From the NCBI GenBank assembly GCA_018698975.1, contig JABIPQ010000080.1:1-37160 (forward strand): a stretch of DNA of 37,160 nt, in the 5' to 3' direction. The DNA comes from Gammaproteobacteria bacterium (GTDB lineage: Bacteria > Pseudomonadota > Gammaproteobacteria > Pseudomonadales > Pseudohongiellaceae). Made by a program: the position numbers and the translations under genes. A model generated the notes under the pieces. The model searched no databases. It worked only from the letters and a program-made list of their open reading frames with translations, and was not told the origin of the DNA. Of this stretch, positions 1-7,750 are shown in pieces (position 1 is the stretch's first letter; each line of letters begins with the position of its first letter).

Positions 1-164
1 TCTAAAATTACAAAATTATTGGTAAAGTTGCTTAAATTCAGAACTCGCTGTTTTGCGAGGCACGCTACGCTACCAGATTATTAATTCCAGTTCCATAAAA
101 AAAGCATGATTTTATATTCGGCCATAGTTATGTGCCCGATTGGGTCAAACGAGCGGTAATTATT

Positions 165-890
165 GTGAAATTCATCCCCCCTTTTCAAACTGCAAAACTG
201 ATTAAGCGCTATAAGCGTTTTCTGGCTGATGTGGAATTACCTGATGGTTCCTGCATGACAATTCACTGTCCCAATACAGGCTCAATGCTCAATTGTAATA
301 ATCCCGGCAGCAACGTCTGGTATTCCACGGCTGAAAATAAGAAGCGGAAATATCCACATACCTTTGAAATTATTCAGCTTGCAGGAAAAAAACTGGCTGG
401 TATCAATACCGGTAGAGCTAACCATCTAGTCCGCGAAGCCATTGAAAATAAGCTGGTGGAATCCTTGACGGGATATCAGTCATTGCGTTGTGAAGTCAAA
501 TACGGCAATGAAAATAGCCGTATTGATTTTCTACTACAGGATAATCCAGCTGACCCAGGCAAGGATTGTTATATTGAGGTAAAAAACGTCACCCTTCATA
601 TGGGTAATGGGCGTGGTTTGTTTCCCGATTCAGTTTCAACTCGTGGCACTAAACATTTGCGTGAACTGATGCATATTGCAGAGCAGGGGGACAGGGCAGT
701 GCTGTTTTTTTGCGTGCAGCATACAGGCATTGAGCAGGTTAAGCCTGCTACTGAAATTGATCCTAAATATAGCCGAACCTTGTGCGAGGCTGCTAAAGCG
801 GGGGTTGAAATCATGGCCTGGCAGGCAAAAATTAATGCCAGGGAAATTACCCTGGTGAAGGAAGTGCCGGTAATTCTGCCTCATCAATGA
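165..890 (+). CDS. sfsA: SfsA family protein (sugar fermentation stimulation homologue)
   Basis: The 241-residue product matches SfsA along its whole length. Recognisable family blocks are CPNTGSM, KRKYPHT, EVKYGNENSRIDF, YIEVKNVTL and FPDSVSTRGTKHLREL. The RIDF...YIEVK arrangement resembles a PD-(D/E)XK nuclease core, which suggests nucleic-acid binding or cleavage. In E. coli SfsA was linked to maltose metabolism and DNA binding, and its biochemical role is unsettled. I chose the GTG at 165 because the protein then begins MKFIPPF, like E. coli SfsA (MEFSPPL). The in-frame GTG at 132 would add 11 residues with no family counterpart. The 3' end overlaps the convergent Rieske gene by 44 bases. 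Identity is secure; the exact start is less so. Confidence 0.93.
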   Translation: MKFIPPFQTAKLIKRYKRFLADVELPDGSCMTIHCPNTGSMLNCNNPGSNVWYSTAENKKRKYPHTFEIIQLAGKKLAGINTGRANHLVREAIENKLVESLTGYQSLRCEVKYGNENSRIDFLLQDNPADPGKDCYIEVKNVTLHMGNGRGLFPDSVSTRGTKHLRELMHIAEQGDRAVLFFCVQHTGIEQVKPATEIDPKYSRTLCEAAKAGVEIMAWQAKINAREITLVKEVPVILPHQ

Positions 891-1197
891 GAATTTGTCC
901 GTTTTCTAAGTGATAATCGATGGACCAGAGTGAATCGCCAAGGCAGGGGCCCTGAATGCATTCTCCACTTTCCGGCTCAAAAAATGCGCCATGGTTGGCG
1001 CATTTGATATACAGGCCCTCTGCATCCATGAAAGCATTGTCTTCCCATTCCAGTGGCAGGCCCAGGTGGGGGCAGCGATTCAGATAAAGGAAAATATTCT
1101 TCCTTTTCTTTACTGCAAACAATTTCCCCTGAGGCAGGTTAAAACCACGCGCACCTGCTTCGGGAATATCATCTGTATGACAAAGGGTGATGACCAT
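847..1197 (-). CDS. Rieske [2Fe-2S] ferredoxin-like protein
   Basis: This is a 116-residue single-domain Rieske protein. The two cluster-binding boxes are complete: C42-P-H44-L-G and C66-A-N-H69-G, giving the usual two Cys and two His ligands. No membrane segment or signal peptide is visible, so it is probably a soluble cytoplasmic electron carrier or the small Rieske subunit of an oxygenase, not a bc1 component. It starts 6 bases after the stop of the upstream PLP enzyme, so the two are probably co-transcribed and translationally coupled. Its C-terminal codons overlap the convergent sfsA gene. The electron partner is unknown. Similar small Rieske proteins are often annotated as NirD-like or ferredoxin subunits. 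Confidence 0.88.
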   Translation of the reverse strand: MVITLCHTDDIPEAGARGFNLPQGKLFAVKKRKNIFLYLNRCPHLGLPLEWEDNAFMDAEGLYIKCANHGAFFEPESGECIQGPCLGDSLWSIDYHLENGQILIDEAELPALPSPG

Positions 1198-1203
1198 GTT
1201 TGC

Positions 1204-2436
1204 TTACAGGGAAAGTGCCTGTTGAAAATCTGCAAGCAGATCGTCGGTATCTTCGATCCCTACTGACAGACGTACCATAGAATCAGCAACACCCATGGAA
1301 GCCCTGCGTTCGGGTCCCATCTCCCAATAAATGGTATGAGCAACAGGAATACCCAGGGTGCGGTTATCGCCCAGATTGCTTGAACAAACTACCAGCTCAA
1401 GAGCATTCAGGAAATCAAAGCAGTCTATGGAATCGTCCAGTTCAATACTCAGGATGGCCCCGAAATTATTGAACAGGGTAAGCGCCCGGTCATGTTGGGG
1501 GTGTTCAGGAAGCCCGGGATAAAATACTTTGCGTACTTTCGGGTGGTCATTACAAAACTGTGCGATAGCCTGGGCATTAGCGCAGGCTTTATTCATGCGT
1601 AAGCTTAATGTGTCGCTGCCTACTGAAATATGATGGGCTGCTTCAGGAGCAAGCGCGGCACCAAAGTCGCGCAGCCCTTTTTTACGAATCTGGGTAATGC
1701 CCCACTGTGCCGGATCAGCACCCTTGTAATTGTCATATATATTCTCAAAGCGACTCCAGTCGAAAAGCCCGGTGTCGGTGACACTGCCACCCAATGCATT
1801 ACCATGACCGCCGATATATTTTGTCAGCGAGTTGATGACCAGACTGGCTTGCACCGTGATTGGTGAAAACAGCCAGGGTGAAGTCATGGTGTTATCAACG
1901 AAATAAATCAGACCCTTGTCGCTGCAAAGTGCACCAATAGCTTCCAAATCGGCTACCTGTGTAACCGGATTGGCGATAGTCTCAACAAAGACCAGTTTGG
2001 TGTTTTCCTGTATTGCGCCGGAAACGTTTTCTACATCGGTGGCATCCACGAAGCTCACCTCTATACCCAGCTCCTTGAATGTATTAAAAAGGGAGTTGGT
2101 ATTACCAAACAGGTAAGCGCTGGATACGATGTGATCACCCTGACGCAGCAGGGAAAGCAGGGTAGAGCCAATGGCAGCCATTCCAGTGGCGAAAATGACG
2201 CTGGCAAGGCCCTGTTCAAGTTTGGTAATTTTTTGCGCCAAGGCTTCAATTGTTGGGTTGTTTTGGCGTCCGTAAGCATAACCTTTCCGTTTATTCTGGA
2301 ATACTTCTGCCAATTCGCGGGCATCTTCATAAGCAAAGGCAACGGATGTATGTATCGGCTTATGCAATACTCCGTGTTCCGGTTTGCCTTCCCTGTCAGA
2401 ATGCAGCGCTGTGCTGGTGAAATTTTTCTTTTTCAT
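1204..2436 (-). CDS. Cys/Met-metabolism PLP enzyme (cystathionine gamma-synthase / O-succinylhomoserine sulfhydrylase family)
   Basis: The 410-residue protein is a full-length member of the Cys/Met metabolism PLP-dependent family (fold type I). Visible landmarks are YGR at 55-57 (phosphate binding from the neighbouring subunit), the GMAAI stretch near 85-89, the cofactor-contacting D181 in DNTMTSP and the Schiff-base lysine K206 in SLTKYIGGHG. The family includes cystathionine gamma-synthase, O-succinyl- and O-acetylhomoserine sulfhydrylases and methionine gamma-lyase. Sequence reading alone does not decide which reaction it runs, so no symbol is given. It probably acts in the cytoplasm in methionine synthesis or sulphur amino-acid turnover. 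A Rieske gene follows after 6 bases. No strong ribosome-binding site is visible before the ATG. Confidence 0.87.
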   Translation of the reverse strand: MKKKNFTSTALHSDREGKPEHGVLHKPIHTSVAFAYEDARELAEVFQNKRKGYAYGRQNNPTIEALAQKITKLEQGLASVIFATGMAAIGSTLLSLLRQGDHIVSSAYLFGNTNSLFNTFKELGIEVSFVDATDVENVSGAIQENTKLVFVETIANPVTQVADLEAIGALCSDKGLIYFVDNTMTSPWLFSPITVQASLVINSLTKYIGGHGNALGGSVTDTGLFDWSRFENIYDNYKGADPAQWGITQIRKKGLRDFGAALAPEAAHHISVGSDTLSLRMNKACANAQAIAQFCNDHPKVRKVFYPGLPEHPQHDRALTLFNNFGAILSIELDDSIDCFDFLNALELVVCSSNLGDNRTLGIPVAHTIYWEMGPERRASMGVADSMVRLSVGIEDTDDLLADFQQALSL

Positions 2437-2490
2437 AATAGTCTGTATATGCAGGTTTAAACCCTGTTGTGCAAATAATTACCCTGAATT

Positions 2491-2856
2491 TCAGGACTGC
2501 GGATGATACTCCTGCTGGCTTTGACAAGCAAAGCAGCACGGAGCTTCTGGCTGTACTGTCAGTCTTCCCGGATCAATAACTTCCCCGCATTCATCGCAGA
2601 AGCCATAGTCTCCGGCATTCATTTTCGCCAGCGCTACATTGACCAGTTGCAGACGGCTTGTAATATTGCGTAGCGTAGATTGCGCCATTTTTTGTTGCTG
2701 CATGGCATCCATACGCGAGAGCCTGCCAACTTTTGATTGATCAAGAACAACAGTATCTGTTGCTGCTTTTCCGCTCTCAACCTGAGCACTCAGATCCCTG
2801 TGCAAATCAGAAAGTATTGTATTGAATTCGCTAATCTGTTTTTTGCTCAATGTCAT
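2491..2856 (-). CDS. TraR/DksA-family zinc-finger regulator
   Basis: The 121-residue product carries a C-terminal DksA/TraR zinc finger, CDEC-x17-CFAC, preceded by a helical region with the VVLDQSKVGRLSRMDAMQ block typical of this uncharacterised DksA-like group. Such proteins enter the secondary channel of RNA polymerase and alter initiation; whether this one does so is inferred. I chose the ATG at 2856 because a GGAA lies about 7 bases upstream and the protein then begins MTLSKKQ. An in-frame start at 2913 would run back into the preceding gene. The upstream gene on the same strand ends 19 bases before this start, so the two probably form an operon. It is shorter than E. coli DksA (151 residues). 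Confidence 0.85.
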   Translation of the reverse strand: MTLSKKQISEFNTILSDLHRDLSAQVESGKAATDTVVLDQSKVGRLSRMDAMQQQKMAQSTLRNITSRLQLVNVALAKMNAGDYGFCDECGEVIDPGRLTVQPEAPCCFACQSQQEYHPQS

Positions 2857-2875
2857 TATTTTCCAATCTTGCAAA

Positions 2876-4180
2876 CTAATTTGAGAAAGCCTGATAAAAA
2901 GGGCGTGCAACAATACTGTCAGTTATCTCCTGTAAACGTTGACGATAGGTTTCAGATTCCCTGCTGCCATAACGCGCTGTAAACTCTTCTTCTGTCATAC
3001 CGTCATAGGTACCCAGCTCAGGCATATAGTTGGATTCTGAACCAATTTCAGACATCAGTTGCTGGAATTTCCCGGCGTCATCTGCAGAACGACTGGCAAG
3101 AGTACCGAGCATAGAGCCCGACAAGTTAGCGGCAATGTCGGTGAAACTGAAGCCGGTTCTGTATCGAGAATCATGTACTTCCTTATACACAGATAGCACT
3201 TCGGCCATAGTGGCACCAGCTGAGGCAGCAATGGCGGCTGAGCTAACCACATGTCTGGCCAGATCTTCGCGCGATTCAATGATTACATCCAGCGTGCGGG
3301 GTGCAGGGAGGATTACCTCACTTCCAATCAGTTGGGATAGTTCCAGATCTGTTAAATAAGCACTGAGCACTATAAAGACAGCGCGATTTTCTGCAATGGC
3401 ATTGGTACCGCCGGCAGTATTCAGGCTGGCAAACAGAAACAGGGGGCGCAATATGTCATTGAGAGACACTTTATTAATCTCGGCAGGAAAAGCCGCGGCA
3501 ATATCTACCAGTTTTTCATGATAGAAAACCAGTCGTTCTGCTTCTCTGGCGCTAACAAAAACCTGACGTGCCTGGTCCTCAAGTTGTCGACGATTTTCTT
3601 CCTGCCAGTCAAGCATGATAACAATCCGTTCTTCAGTGACTGACTGAAAATGCAGTGAGTCCATAAATGCCTTGACCAATAGGAAGTTTTCATCCTGGCC
3701 CAGTTGCAAGGCGATTGCACTGCGTATTGGGGATAGTAATGCGGAAGAGATATTTAATGCTCCTGCATCGATGCCATCAAGAATCATCGATCCATCAGTA
3801 TGTTTGAAATGCAGGGTAAGGTTTAACCAGGGGTGTATTCCCAGGATGGTAGCTGGAATACTCATGGCAATACTGGCACCATTTTCTACCAGTTTAGAGC
3901 TGATATTGAGTGAACCCAGATTTGGATTACTGTTTCTGATGTAGGTAATAAGGGCATTCAGCTCGTTCTCGCTTAAACGGACTTCCTGATGCTCACTTGC
4001 CAGCAATTGGCGTGGATCATGATCAATTAGCAATTGCTGGATTTCATTTACCTGGGCCAGATCAAGTGGAGGATTTGATGGCACTGCCGGCTGACTTCCG
4101 AAAGCAAGGAGAAGCAAGATGAGTGGCAGGCTGGTCAAACAAAGCAACAGGCTGCTAATTAAGATGTCGAAAGTTTTCAT
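2876..4180 (-). CDS. Uncharacterised membrane-anchored or secreted protein
   Basis: The 434-residue protein is not one I recognise. It begins with a hydrophobic segment at about 7-28 (ISSLLLCLTSLPLILLLLAF) that serves as a signal peptide or single membrane anchor, so the rest is probably periplasmic. The body is mixed alpha/beta with no obvious catalytic motif, no cysteine pairs and no repeats. A small-residue-rich stretch around residue 310 (SSAAIAASAGATMAEVL) may be a buried helix. The C-terminal part contains YDGMTEEEFTARYGS. It lies directly upstream of, and on the same strand as, the DksA-like gene. A perfect CTCACAA/TTGTGAG inverted repeat lies just before its start and could be an operator. 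The length and clean frame argue that it is a real gene. Confidence 0.75.
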   Translation of the reverse strand: MKTFDILISSLLLCLTSLPLILLLLAFGSQPAVPSNPPLDLAQVNEIQQLLIDHDPRQLLASEHQEVRLSENELNALITYIRNSNPNLGSLNISSKLVENGASIAMSIPATILGIHPWLNLTLHFKHTDGSMILDGIDAGALNISSALLSPIRSAIALQLGQDENFLLVKAFMDSLHFQSVTEERIVIMLDWQEENRRQLEDQARQVFVSAREAERLVFYHEKLVDIAAAFPAEINKVSLNDILRPLFLFASLNTAGGTNAIAENRAVFIVLSAYLTDLELSQLIGSEVILPAPRTLDVIIESREDLARHVVSSAAIAASAGATMAEVLSVYKEVHDSRYRTGFSFTDIAANLSGSMLGTLASRSADDAGKFQQLMSEIGSESNYMPELGTYDGMTEEEFTARYGSRESETYRQRLQEITDSIVARPFYQAFSN

Positions 4181-4197
4181 GAAAATACGAGTATTGG

Positions 4198-4219
4198 CTC
4201 ACAACAGTTGAATTGTGAG
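4198..4219. promoter_or_regulatory. Inverted repeat, candidate operator
   Basis: A perfect 7-base inverted repeat, CTCACAA and TTGTGAG, is separated by 8 bases and lies 18 bases upstream of the minus-strand 434-residue gene. The spacing fits a dimeric helix-turn-helix repressor site. The same 245-base gap also carries the upstream region of the plus-strand lipoprotein gene. The function is inferred from symmetry and position only. Confidence 0.35.
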
Positions 4220-4425
4220 ATTCCTTAATTTCCTAAATATGCGTTATCATGGCGCAATCGTTGGTTCATATCCAGAAATACAGTTGCGTAATACCAGCAG
4301 TATCAATAATTTACGATAAATATTAAGACAATTAGCGCTGACCCTGACAAGACAGGCAGCCACAAGAATTCAAATGCGCTGTCGAAAGATAAAAACAGGC
4401 GCAAGTTAAAAAAGAGGTGAATTTT

Positions 4426-5034
4426 ATGCGTGTGGTCCCAAAAGCAGGTCTGGTCATTGCCATTCTTCTATTGATTGCGTCATGCAGTAGTACAAGTTCA
4501 CAGATCACATACACACCGGGTTCTTCCACCGATGCTACACCTGAAGCAGAATCTCAGCAGCTTATGGAAGAGCAACGGGAACGTATGGCTGAAGAGGCGC
4601 TGGCGGCTGAATCCCGTGAAGCTGAAAGACAGGCGCAATTGGCGGCCCAGAGACAAGCCGAAGAAGCCCGTCAGGCTGAAGAAGCAGCGCGTCAGGAAGC
4701 GGATAGACAGAGGGAAATTGCAGTGCGCAGGGCTGCCGAGCAGGCACGATTTGTTCAGGCACAACAGGCACGCATTGAAGAATTACGCTCTCAAATAGCT
4801 GACAATGAAGCTGCTACAAGTAACCTTGATACAGCAAACGCAGTATTGCGCCAGGCTGTTGCGGCCGCAGAGCAATTAAGCGATGCTCTGGCAACAGAAG
4901 AAGAAAAATACAATAACACTGACCCGGTCAGTGGAGCGCCTATGGAAGAGCTGGCGTCAGCCAGGTTGGAAGCACTCTCTGAAGAAGTGGAAAACCTCAG
5001 TGATCAGGTTGAAGCCCTGATGGCGCAGCCCTGA
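4426..5034 (+). CDS. Coiled-coil lipoprotein of unknown function
   Basis: The 202-residue product starts at the ATG 6 bases after a strong AAGAGGTG ribosome-binding site; an in-frame GTG at 4417 lies inside that site and is unlikely to be used. The N-terminus is a lipoprotein signal peptide with a lipobox ending LIASC, so the mature protein should be a lipid-anchored envelope protein. A low-complexity Glu/Ala/Gln/Arg-rich stretch of about 90 residues follows (repeated QAEEARQAEEAARQEADRQ-type units) and is strongly predicted to form a long coiled coil. A second helical region ends LSEEVENLSDQVEALMAQP. It resembles periplasmic spacer proteins in general character, but no specific family is recognised. 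A small basic-protein gene follows after 64 bases. Confidence 0.75.
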   Translation: MRVVPKAGLVIAILLLIASCSSTSSQITYTPGSSTDATPEAESQQLMEEQRERMAEEALAAESREAERQAQLAAQRQAEEARQAEEAARQEADRQREIAVRRAAEQARFVQAQQARIEELRSQIADNEAATSNLDTANAVLRQAVAAAEQLSDALATEEEKYNNTDPVSGAPMEELASARLEALSEEVENLSDQVEALMAQP

Positions 5035-5084
5035 AGGCCAGGAAAAGAAGTGCAAGAAGTAAATAGAGTCCAAAAGGGAGCAAA

Positions 5085-5102
5085 AAGGAGATGTATCCTT
5101 GA
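5085..5102 (+). promoter_or_regulatory. Ribosome-binding site with a 3-codon mini-ORF overlapping a TTG start
   Basis: AAGGAG at 5085-5090 is followed at once by ATG TAT CCT TGA (5091-5102), a three-codon reading frame. Its TGA overlaps the TTG start of the downstream small gene in the sequence TTGA. The spacing of 8 bases from AAGGAG to the TTG is ideal. The ATG at 5091 directly abuts the ribosome-binding site, so it is probably not efficiently used. Confidence 0.45.
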
Positions 5103-5296
5103 GCAGCAAAGATTCCCCTGGAAAGGTTGTCGCACTCCGCGAAGCCAGTGCTAAAGCTGATAAGCGACGGGATGCCAGGCGGGAGGCCAAGGCCTCAAGC
5201 CTGAAACAGCGTTTTTCCAGCGCTCGCAAGGGGGCAGAGTCCAAAAGCAGGGCTGCAGAAAGGCTAAAAAAGCTGTTTAAACAGCCTGATTCCTGA
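5099..5296 (+). CDS. Small highly basic protein
   Basis: The predicted 65-residue protein is rich in Lys, Arg, Ala and Ser, with a pattern like KADKRRDARREAKASSLKQRF followed by ARKGAESKSRAAERLKKLFKQ. It has no signal peptide or membrane segment. The likely start is TTG at 5099, 8 bases after a good AAGGAG; no in-frame ATG exists nearby. Its composition suggests nucleic-acid or ribosome association, but no family is recognised. It lies between the coiled-coil lipoprotein gene and hppA, all on the plus strand. The strong ribosome-binding site and uninterrupted basic frame support it; shortness and the rare start codon lower confidence. Confidence 0.55.
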   Translation: MSSKDSPGKVVALREASAKADKRRDARREAKASSLKQRFSSARKGAESKSRAAERLKKLFKQPDS

Positions 5297-5470
5297 TCTT
5301 TAAAACCGTCTTGATTTGCCCAGCGAATCCCATCAGTGAAAACCGTTTCTTAAATGCTCAATGTCCCTTTGTTTGTGGTCTTTGTTATGTTAAAGTGCGC
5401 GGTTTTTTACAACCCTAAAATTAATCATAAATAACCATAAATAACCTTAAGAGTTAAGGGAGAGACCGGA

Positions 5471-7618
5471 ATGCTTGGTGCCGTAAGTATAATTATCCTG
5501 CTGTCTTTATTTGGTATTGGTGTTGCTTTTTTCTACATGAAAAAAGTCATTGATATCCCTATCGATCTGGGACTGGAAAAAGAAGAAAGTGACAAACTAA
5601 AAGCCATTCATGGTGCGATTGCCGAAGGGGCGATGGCATTTTTGAAACAGGAATACAAAGTACTGACAATTTTTATGATTGGCTTTGCTATTGTAATAGC
5701 CCTGTTAATTGACGATCACCACACTGAAAATATCAGTGAAGGTATCTATACTGCTGGCTCATTTCTGTTTGGCGCCTTGATTTCAATTGTTTCCGGTTAC
5801 ATTGGTATGAAAGTAGCCACAGCCGGTAACGCACGTACTACAGTATCTGCGCGTAACAATATCGGTGATGCTTTCCGTGTAGCGCTTAATTCAGGTGCTG
5901 TGATGGGCTTTTCCCTGGTAGGACTGGCGTCTTTGGGCTTGATTCTGATTTTCTTGTTCATGAGTGCTGTCTTGCCAGATGACATTCCCAATAATGTCCT
6001 GATGGAAATCATTGCTGGCTTTGGCCTTGGTGGCTCTTCAATTGCTCTGTTTGCCCGTGTTGGCGGAGGTATTTTTACCAAAGCTGCTGATGTAGGTGCC
6101 GACCTGGTAGGTAAGGTTGAAAAGGGTATCCCGGAAGATGATCCCCGCAACCCCGCAGTAATTGCTGATAACGTTGGTGACAATGTGGGCGACGTAGCTG
6201 GTATGGGTGCTGACCTGTTTGGTTCCTGTGCTGAAAGCACCTGCGCCGCACTGGTGATCAGTGCCCTGGCTTTTGCCAATGATCTTAATGCCATGCTTTA
6301 TCCAATCATGATCACAGCAGTTGGTATTCCCATCAGCCTGCTGACCAAAGTATTGGTGAATGTTCATACAGAAGAGCAGGTTGCTCCGGCATTGAAAAGA
6401 TTGCTGATGATTTCCAGTGCCTTGATGGCCGTAGCGATGTATTTCGTTACTGCTGCAATGATTCCGGAAACATTCATCATTAATGACAATCAATACACTT
6501 CAATGGGCGTTTACTATTGCTTCCTGTCTGGCCTGATTTCCGGTCTGGCAGTAGGCCTGCTGACGGAATACTACACTTCTGATCAGTATCAGCCTGTTAA
6601 AGATATTGCGAAGTCTTGTGAAACCGGTGCTGCGACCAATATTATTTTCGGTCTGGCTCTGGGATACAAAAGCACAGTACTTCCCTATATAGCCATTGCC
6701 ATCAGCATTTTTGTTTCCTGGCAGTTGGCTGACATGTACGGTATTGCTATTGCTTCACTGGGTATGTTGGGCACACTGGTTATAGCGCTTTCTATTGATG
6801 CTTATGGCCCGGTTGCTGATAACGCCGGTGGTATTGCTGAAATGGTTGGTCTGGATAAAGAAGTACGTCGACGTACTGATATCCTCGATTCAGCGGGTAA
6901 CACAACTGCTGCTATCGGTAAGGGCTTTGCTATTGGCGCTGCTATCCTGACTTCACTGGCGCTGTTTGGTGCATTCCTGACTCACTCCCAGAACCTGATG
7001 CGTGAGATGCCGGAATTTGGTGCTGATTATAACCTGATCAATAGCATAACCTTGCTTGATCCCGTTGTTTTCACCAGCCTGTTTCTCGGTGCTGTTCTGC
7101 CATTCCTGTTCTCTGCAATGACGATGAAATCAGTAGGTGCTGCTGCCTTTGACATGATCGAGGAAGTACGCCGTCAGTTCAGAGAGATTCCAGGCATTAT
7201 GGAAGGTCAGGGTCGTCCTCAATATGGCGAATGTGTGGCGATTTCTACCAAAGCTGCTTTACGTGAAATGATCGCACCGGGTGTCCTTATTATGGGTTCT
7301 CCTCTGGTAGTCGGATTCTTGTTTGGTGTTGAGTCTGTTGCTGGAATGCTGGCAGGATCTCTGGTCACTGGCGGTGTGCTGGCAATTGCTTCTTCCAATT
7401 CAGGCGGTGCCTGGGACAATGCGAAGAAATACATTGAAGCCGGTAACCTTGGCGGTAAGGGCTCTGAAGAGCACAAAGCTGCTGTTGTTGGTGATACTGT
7501 AGGTGATCCATTGAAAGATACTTCAGGTCCTTCCCTGAATATCCTGATTAAACTATCTGCCATCTTGAGCCTGGTGTTCGCACCATTTTTTGTAAACTAT
7601 GGTGGTATTCTTCTGTAA
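5471..7618 (+). CDS. hppA: Membrane-bound proton-translocating pyrophosphatase (K+-dependent type)
   Basis: The 715-residue polytopic protein hydrolyses pyrophosphate and uses the energy to pump ions across the inner membrane. Family hallmarks are complete: [11 protein letters not shown] (207-217), DDPRNP (223-228) and DNVGDNVGD (233-241). In the segment GNTTAAIG, A480 and G483 occupy the positions where K+-independent enzymes carry Lys and Thr, so this belongs to the K+-dependent class. The membrane glutamate is E255 in [14 protein letters not shown], placed as in plant vacuolar H+-pyrophosphatases and not as in the DLFE pattern of Na+-pumping Thermotoga enzyme, which favours H+ transport. 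The ATG follows a GGGAGAG ribosome-binding site. A strong terminator follows, so it is probably a single-gene transcript at its 3' end. Confidence 0.97.
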   Translation: MLGAVSIIILLSLFGIGVAFFYMKKVIDIPIDLGLEKEESDKLKAIHGAIAEGAMAFLKQEYKVLTIFMIGFAIVIALLIDDHHTENISEGIYTAGSFLFGALISIVSGYIGMKVATAGNARTTVSARNNIGDAFRVALNSGAVMGFSLVGLASLGLILIFLFMSAVLPDDIPNNVLMEIIAGFGLGGSSIALFARVGGGIFTKAADVGADLVGKVEKGIPEDDPRNPAVIADNVGDNVGDVAGMGADLFGSCAESTCAALVISALAFANDLNAMLYPIMITAVGIPISLLTKVLVNVHTEEQVAPALKRLLMISSALMAVAMYFVTAAMIPETFIINDNQYTSMGVYYCFLSGLISGLAVGLLTEYYTSDQYQPVKDIAKSCETGAATNIIFGLALGYKSTVLPYIAIAISIFVSWQLADMYGIAIASLGMLGTLVIALSIDAYGPVADNAGGIAEMVGLDKEVRRRTDILDSAGNTTAAIGKGFAIGAAILTSLALFGAFLTHSQNLMREMPEFGADYNLINSITLLDPVVFTSLFLGAVLPFLFSAMTMKSVGAAAFDMIEEVRRQFREIPGIMEGQGRPQYGECVAISTKAALREMIAPGVLIMGSPLVVGFLFGVESVAGMLAGSLVTGGVLAIASSNSGGAWDNAKKYIEAGNLGGKGSEEHKAAVVGDTVGDPLKDTSGPSLNILIKLSAILSLVFAPFFVNYGGILL

Positions 7619-7640
7619 GCTTTAGTTTAGTTGCAGAAAT

Positions 7641-7668
7641 AAAAAAGGGGGCTTAGCCCCCTTTTTTT
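7641..7668 (+). terminator. Rho-independent terminator after hppA
   Basis: A stem of GGGGGC (7647-7652) and GCCCCC (7656-7661) with a TTA loop is flanked by six A and seven T residues. The A/T flanks make it likely to work in both directions. It lies 22 bases after the hppA stop codon. Confidence 0.9.
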
Positions 7669-7682
7669 CGAATTTATTAAAA

Positions 7683-7729
7683 TGGGGTCAGAACAGGTTT
7701 CTTAATATAATAAACCTGTTCTGACCCCA
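7683..7729. repeat. 18-bp perfect inverted repeat (GGGGTCAG-type palindrome)
   Basis: The arms at 7683-7700 and 7712-7729 are perfectly complementary (TGGGGTCAGAACAGGTTT and its reverse complement) around an 11-base AT-rich loop. It lies between the hppA terminator and apbC and lacks a T tract, so it is not a standard terminator. GGGGTCAG-type ends are common on small palindromic mobile repeats in Gammaproteobacteria; that assignment is from general knowledge and was not tested. Confidence 0.75.
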
Positions 7730-7750
7730 ATAATTAAACGGAAAAATGTC

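Noticed and set aside
132-164. Upstream GTG start for sfsA adding 11 residues.
   Set aside because: The added residues match nothing in SfsA, and the downstream GTG gives the family-typical N-terminus.
5797-6294. A 165-residue minus-strand frame inside hppA.
   Set aside because: It is an antisense shadow of a highly conserved gene with biased codons; its composition is low complexity and unlike any real protein.
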